Assembly: GCA_946406275.1 (NCBI GenBank) | Contig: CAMJJZ010000041.1 | Coordinates: forward strand, 1 to 10,073 | Source of the DNA: an uncultured Bacteroidales bacterium | Lineage (GTDB): Bacteria; Bacteroidota; Bacteroidia; Bacteroidales; UBA932 | Length of the DNA stretch: 10,073 nt | Reading direction: 5' to 3' | Shown: positions 6,795 through 10,073 of the stretch, one piece after another | Layout: every line of letters starts with the position of its first letter | How positions within the stretch are numbered: position 1 is the stretch's first letter | Notes under the pieces: generated by a model | The model's input: only the letters and a program-made list of their open reading frames with translations | Told to the model about the DNA's origin: nothing | Databases searched by the model: none | Program-made: the position numbers and the translations under genes

Positions 6795-7313
6795 ATGAAA
6801 ACCAAGCATATCATTCTTCTAGCCGCAGCGCTGCTTGCAGGCTTCTCACTCAAGGCACAAACTCCGGAAGAGGATCCGGATATCCAGTACGGAGCGGAAC
6901 TCCTCAAGCCCGGAACCGCCGCCCCGGAATTCCAGCTCAATGACCTTGACGGCAAAGCCGTTAAACTGAGCGATTTCCGCGGAAAGACCGTAGTCCTGGT
7001 ATTCTGGGCGTCCTGGTGCCCGGACTGCCGGAAAGAGGTCCCTGACCTCAAGGCAATGTACGCAAAGCACGGAAAAACCGTACAGTTTGTATCAATTTCA
7101 TACGACCGTGAGTTCCAGAAGCTGAAGGACTTTGCCGCGGAGAAGGAGCTTCCCGGCGTGCAGCTCTTCGATCCTGAAGGCATGAAGAAATCCCAAGTTG
7201 GCGCAGACTACCACGTAAAGTGGATCCCCAGCCTCTATGTCATAGGCCCCGACGGCAAAGTGAAGCTTGGAACCGTGGTTGCCTCAAAGGTGGCAGATCT
7301 ACTGAATCAATAG
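6795..7313 (+). CDS. Exported TlpA/ResA-like thioredoxin-family protein
   Basis: A 172-aa protein with a signal peptide (residues 1-22, ending in SLKAQ) followed by a redoxin/thioredoxin fold. The active site is WCPDC (74-78) after VVLVFWAS, and the cis-proline loop is WIPSLYVI (P145), followed by the PDGKV turn common in TlpA-like proteins. APEFQLNDLDGKAVKLSDFRGK (42-63) is the usual AhpC/TSA-type entry to the fold. It should act in the periplasm as a thiol-disulfide oxidoreductase, probably reducing disulfides in partner proteins; the partner is not known. The Pro-Asp pair between the cysteines differs from the CGPC of cytoplasmic thioredoxin. The ATG lies 4 nt after a perfect -7 box. The next gene begins 3 nt after its stop, so the two form an operon. 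Confidence 0.92.
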   Translation: MKTKHIILLAAALLAGFSLKAQTPEEDPDIQYGAELLKPGTAAPEFQLNDLDGKAVKLSDFRGKTVVLVFWASWCPDCRKEVPDLKAMYAKHGKTVQFVSISYDREFQKLKDFAAEKELPGVQLFDPEGMKKSQVGADYHVKWIPSLYVIGPDGKVKLGTVVASKVADLLNQ

Positions 7314-7316
7314 CAA

Positions 7317-7952
7317 ATGGCCGACAATTATCTTGAAAAACGAGAAGAGGCCGTGAGAGAAAGGCGGCCGGTGGTGAAGCGCGTGAACACTTCGCTGGAC
7401 ACTCTTCTTAAGCGTAACCGCAGCTACAGAGGCTATGACAAGAGTCGCAAGGTAACAGAGGAGGACCTGCGGAAGATTGTTTCCGTAACCACACTGGTGG
7501 GTTCCGGAAAGAACCGCCAACGCCTCCGCTACAGGCTTGTAACCGGCGAGGAGGCGGCAAAAGTGCTTCCCAACATCGTCCTTGGTGCGGCCCTGCCGGA
7601 GGAGCATCTTCCCAAGCCGGGCACTGAACCGGAGGCCTTCATCGTGGCCTGCTGCACGGGAGAGGAGAACAAGGTGGTGGACATAGACCTTGGTATCGCC
7701 GCCCAGAGTATGCTCCTTAAAGCCACGGAAATGGGCCTTGGCGGCATCTTTATCCTCAATTTCAAGGCCGATGCCATCCGGGAAGCCCTTAACCTCCCGT
7801 CCAAACCTATTGCTGTAATTGCTATAGGAAAAGGGGCAGAGAACATATATTTAATACCAGTTCACGCCGACGCTTCCCTTGATTACTACAGGAAGGACGG
7901 CGTGCACTTTGTCCCGAAACTCTGTCTGGAGGATATTCTGATTAATCCTTAG
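7317..7952 (+). CDS. Nitroreductase-family FMN oxidoreductase
   Basis: A 211-aa cytoplasmic protein of the nitroreductase fold, expected to bind FMN and use NAD(P)H. The phosphate-binding RxSYRGY motif (RNRSYRGYD, 33-41) lies near the N terminus, and the central DIDLGIAAQSMLLKATEMGL stretch (122-141) is the conserved helix before the GG-x-F strand. The C-terminal GVHFVPK (195-201) plus LEDI tail is common in Bacteroidota homologues. The first 30 residues are a charged extension (MADNYLEKREEAVRERRP...). The natural substrate is unknown; family members reduce quinones, enones, nitro compounds or flavins. It is co-transcribed with the exported thioredoxin (3-nt gap). Its last 11 nt overlap the end of the convergent lspA gene. 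Confidence 0.9.
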   Translation: MADNYLEKREEAVRERRPVVKRVNTSLDTLLKRNRSYRGYDKSRKVTEEDLRKIVSVTTLVGSGKNRQRLRYRLVTGEEAAKVLPNIVLGAALPEEHLPKPGTEPEAFIVACCTGEENKVVDIDLGIAAQSMLLKATEMGLGGIFILNFKADAIREALNLPSKPIAVIAIGKGAENIYLIPVHADASLDYYRKDGVHFVPKLCLEDILINP

Positions 7953-8529
7953 AGAAGAACTTCCATTGGAAGAGTATAAGATAGATTGCGCCAACGGTGA
8001 CGCAGCTATCCGCAAAATTGAAGACGGGCTCGAAGAAGATGCGGCCGCCAAGGCCCGGAACCCAGTCCGGCCAAGTCCATAGCGGGAAGTAGAGCATGTC
8101 TACAACCTTTCCCTGCATGAACGGGGCGTAATGGCCCAGCGTAGCAACGGTACTCACCGTGGACTCACTGAAAATGAGTCCATAGCAAAGGCAGTCTACA
8201 ATGTTTCCGAAGGCGCCTGCGGTGATGAGCGTAAGGCCCACAAGCACTCCGGTGGGGACGTCCTTGCGCTTTGTCAGCTTGGAAATCCACCAGCACAGCA
8301 CTACAAACAGGACAATCCTGAAGGCAGTGAGGAGATACTTGCCTATTACCCCGCCGAAAGACATCCCGAAGGCCATCCCCTTGTTCTCCACGAACACCAG
8401 CTGGAACCAGTTCCCCAGCACGGGGATACTCTGGCCAAGGGTCATGTTGGTCTTGACCAGGACTTTTATGACCTGGTCTATGACCACGAGGAGAATCCCA
8501 AGGAAGATTAGATTTCTGCCCTTCTTCAT
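7942..8529 (-). CDS. lspA: Lipoprotein signal peptidase (signal peptidase II)
   Basis: A 195-aa inner-membrane aspartyl protease that cleaves the signal peptide from lipid-modified prolipoproteins. Four hydrophobic segments are visible (about 6-25, 61-86, 93-120, 175-191). Conserved motifs: DQVIK (18-22), VENKGMAFGM (47-56), GNIVD (108-112), and the catalytic aspartates in VVDM (D144) and FNFAD (D174). It is longer than the roughly 165-aa proteobacterial enzyme because of an insert between GN-x-x-D and VVDM (about 118-141) and a Trp/Pro-rich stretch before FNFAD. This is the usual Bacteroidota form, and the D-R of proteobacteria is D-C here. It lies 42 nt downstream of dksA in the same direction and is probably the last gene of the ileS-dksA-lspA operon. 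Confidence 0.96.
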   Translation of the reverse strand: MKKGRNLIFLGILLVVIDQVIKVLVKTNMTLGQSIPVLGNWFQLVFVENKGMAFGMSFGGVIGKYLLTAFRIVLFVVLCWWISKLTKRKDVPTGVLVGLTLITAGAFGNIVDCLCYGLIFSESTVSTVATLGHYAPFMQGKVVDMLYFPLWTWPDWVPGLGGRIFFEPVFNFADSCVTVGAIYLILFQWKFFSKD

Positions 8530-8540
8530 AGCTGTTAAAG

Positions 8541-8561
8541 ATTCCGGGTCAAGCCCGGAAT
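8541..8561. repeat. Short palindrome between dksA and lspA (REP-like)
   Basis: ATTCCGGG (8541-8548) is the exact inverted repeat of CCCGGAAT (8554-8561) around loop TCAAG. The block continues with TGACG on the right. It fills half of the 42-nt gap between two co-directional genes. There is no T run on either side, so it is not a normal terminator; it might stabilise or process the operon mRNA. Sequences of the form CATTCCGGGCTTGACCCGG are common dispersed intergenic repeats in many bacteria. Confidence 0.6.
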
Positions 8562-8571
8562 GACGCTAAAG

Positions 8572-8973
8572 CTACTTCCTGCCGGTCTTTTCAAGGATGG
8601 CTTTGCCCTCCACGGTGGTGGTGGCGTGAGGGACAAGACGGAGGCGCTCCTTGGGGATGAGCTTGCCGGTGACGCGGCAGATGCCGTATGTCTTGTTCTC
8701 AATGCGGACAAGGGCTGCTTCCAGGTTCTGGATGAACTTGTACTGCCTCTGGGCCAGGGCACCGGCCTCTTCCTTGGAAAGCTGGAAGGCGCCGTCGTCC
8801 TCTACGGTCTTGAATGTAGGGGCAGTGTCAAGGATATCGTTCCCGCCTGCATGGGTTACAACATCACGAAGGGTTGCGTACTCTGCGCGAGCCTTCTCGA
8901 GCATATCATTGATGATGGTGCGGAATTCTTCCAGCTCCTCATCAGAGTAACGTGTTTTGATGTTTTCTTCCAT
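8572..8973 (-). CDS. dksA: DksA/TraR-family RNA polymerase-binding regulator
   Basis: A 133-aa protein built as a long helical coiled coil (about 10-95) followed by a degenerate zinc finger (96-124). DksA enters the RNA polymerase secondary channel and, with ppGpp, redirects transcription during starvation. The coiled-coil tip carries D46-I-L-D49-T-A51, an exact match to the DxxDxA motif needed for activity in E. coli DksA. The finger keeps only one of the four cysteines: C99 remains, while the positions of the other three are T102, T120 and G123, so it probably folds without zinc. Between them the CRVTGKLIPKERLR (99-112) and PHAT (115-118) blocks are the typical Bacteroidota version. It lies 5 nt downstream of ileS and is almost certainly co-transcribed with it. 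Confidence 0.9.
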   Translation of the reverse strand: MEENIKTRYSDEELEEFRTIINDMLEKARAEYATLRDVVTHAGGNDILDTAPTFKTVEDDGAFQLSKEEAGALAQRQYKFIQNLEAALVRIENKTYGICRVTGKLIPKERLRLVPHATTTVEGKAILEKTGRK

Positions 8974-8978
8974 ATTCT

Positions 8979-10073
8979 CTATCTTTTAACTGTTATCTTG
9001 ATTGTGTTATTGTCTGTCCATTCAACCTCTGCGGCGTCTGCGGGGGCTTCCGCTGCAGGACGCACGGCAAGCGTGCGGGAAAGCGTCTGGGCGCTGATAT
9101 ATGAGCCGTAGCGCTCTACGACCTCTTCCAGAGGTGCGTAGACTACGGTGTCTATGCGGTCCGTAACCTCGAAACCGCTGCTCTTGCGAAGGTTCTGGAT
9201 GCGGTTCACAAGCTCCCTGGCAAGGCCTTCAAGCTTGAGTTCCGGTGTTACCTCTATGTCAAGGGCAACTGTAAGGGAGCCCTCGGAAGCCACCTGCCAG
9301 CCTTCTACATCTTCCGATGAGATGGCATAGTCTCCGGGATTGAGGACCACGTCTCCGCCGGGAAGGGCAAGAGTGTACACCTCTTGGGCGGCCTCTGCCT
9401 TCTGGATGCTTGCGATGACGTTCTGGTCAAGAGCGGCAAATCCGGCGGCGATTTCCTTCATGCGGGCGCCGTAGGTCTTGCCAAGAACCTTGAAGTTGGG
9501 CTTTATCTTGAGCGTCATTATACCGCTTGTATCCTCGATGAACTGCATTTCCTTCACGTTCACCTCTCCAAGGATAATGGCCGATACGCTTTCCAGCTGC
9601 CTGCGGACCTTCTCCGAGATGACCGGGATCATAACCTTCTGCAGCGGCTGGCGTACCGGGAGGTTCACCTTCTTGCGGATGCCTAGGATAAGGGACGTAG
9701 CCTGCTGGGCAAGGGCCATCCTCTCCTCAAGGTCTTTGTCGATGAGCTTTTCGCAGGCCTCCGGCATGAGCTGGAAGTGGACGGACTCGGCGGAACCGGT
9801 AAGATCCTGCCACAGCTGGTCCATATAGAACGGGGCGATGGGAGCGGAAAGGATGGCCACGTCCACCAGAACCTTGTACAGGGTGCTGTAGGCGGCTTTC
9901 TTGTCTTCCGTCATCTCACCTGCCCAGTAGCGGGGACGGCCAAGGCGGACGTACCAGTTGGAGACATCGTCACAGACGAAGGTCTCAAGGATACGGCCGG
10001 CGGTCTTGACGTCGTAGTCCTCGTACGCGGCGCGAACGTCACGGATTACGCTGTTGAGCTTGGAAAGGATCCA
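8979..10073 (-). CDS. ileS: Isoleucyl-tRNA synthetase, C-terminal 364 aa (5' end outside window)
   Basis: The reading frame stays open from the stop at 8979 to the window edge at 10073; the gene continues beyond, so the catalytic domain (HIGH and KMSKS) is not visible. The edge begins with WILSKLNSV, the start of the anticodon-binding domain of IleS, followed by GRILETFVCDDVSNWYVRL and the APIAPFYMDQLW block typical of class Ia synthetases. From about residue 170 the protein carries the C-terminal extension found in eukaryote-like (type 2) bacterial IleS, with LKLEGLARELVNRIQNLRK and GFEVTDRI. There are no zinc-binding cysteines at the C terminus as in E. coli IleS. It charges tRNA-Ile in the cytoplasm. 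It lies upstream of dksA by 5 nt. Confidence 0.95.
   Translation of the reverse strand, partial: WILSKLNSVIRDVRAAYEDYDVKTAGRILETFVCDDVSNWYVRLGRPRYWAGEMTEDKKAAYSTLYKVLVDVAILSAPIAPFYMDQLWQDLTGSAESVHFQLMPEACEKLIDKDLEERMALAQQATSLILGIRKKVNLPVRQPLQKVMIPVISEKVRRQLESVSAIILGEVNVKEMQFIEDTSGIMTLKIKPNFKVLGKTYGARMKEIAAGFAALDQNVIASIQKAEAAQEVYTLALPGGDVVLNPGDYAISSEDVEGWQVASEGSLTVALDIEVTPELKLEGLARELVNRIQNLRKSSGFEVTDRIDTVVYAPLEEVVERYGSYISAQTLSRTLAVRPAAEAPADAAEVEWTDNNTIKITVKR

Noticed and set aside
8131..8563. Plus-strand open frames opposite lspA
   Set aside because: They are shadows of lspA, whose catalytic motifs are all present on the minus strand.
1..10073. CRISPR array, insertion sequence, phage or toxin-antitoxin genes
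   Set aside because: I found no regularly spaced repeats, transposase-like or phage-like proteins, or small paired toxin genes on either strand.

Overview
The window looks like chromosomal DNA of a Bacteroidota bacterium, most likely a Bacteroidales gut-type lineage, judged by eye to be moderately GC-rich. Four things point there. Two promoters carry a perfect TAnnTTTG -7 box of the Bacteroidota sigma factor. The tRNA has no encoded CCA. The ileS-dksA-lspA order, with a DksA that has lost most zinc-finger cysteines and an LspA with a long insert, is typical of the phylum. Start codons mostly lack Shine-Dalgarno sequences. I cannot fix genus or species.

Layout. (1) Positions 1-104 hold the 3' part of a tRNA-Ser(UGA) gene and a strong hairpin. 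(2) A 226-nt gene-free stretch (56-281) holds that hairpin, a GC-rich palindrome, a long two-part hairpin and the ridA promoter. (3) A plus-strand operon at 282-3877 encodes RidA, an EamA-type drug/metabolite exporter, an NhaC-type Na+/H+ antiporter and a stand-alone NAD(P)H-hydrate dehydratase (NnrD). Its genes are 3 nt apart or overlap by 8 nt. (4) A minus-strand pair at 6645-3869 encodes an exported TPR-like protein and an exported 608-aa protein I do not recognise, coupled by an ATGA overlap. (5) A 149-nt divergent region leads to a plus-strand pair at 6795-7952: an exported WCPDC thioredoxin and a nitroreductase-fold flavoprotein. (6) A minus-strand operon enters from the right edge: the 3' part of ileS, then dksA, then lspA, ending at 7942.

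How the genes fit together. RidA and NnrD are both metabolite-damage repair enzymes, so the first operon pairs repair with two membrane exporters. The thioredoxin/nitroreductase pair suggests a redox role split between envelope and cytoplasm. The ileS-dksA-lspA block joins translation, stringent-response transcription control and lipoprotein maturation. Both convergent gene boundaries (3869-3877 and 7942-7952) overlap with no intergenic space.

Most of the window is housekeeping. I see no CRISPR array, phage gene, transposase or defence system. The least explained part is the two-gene exported pair at 3869-6645, followed by the intergenic palindromes and the apparently leaderless thioredoxin promoter.
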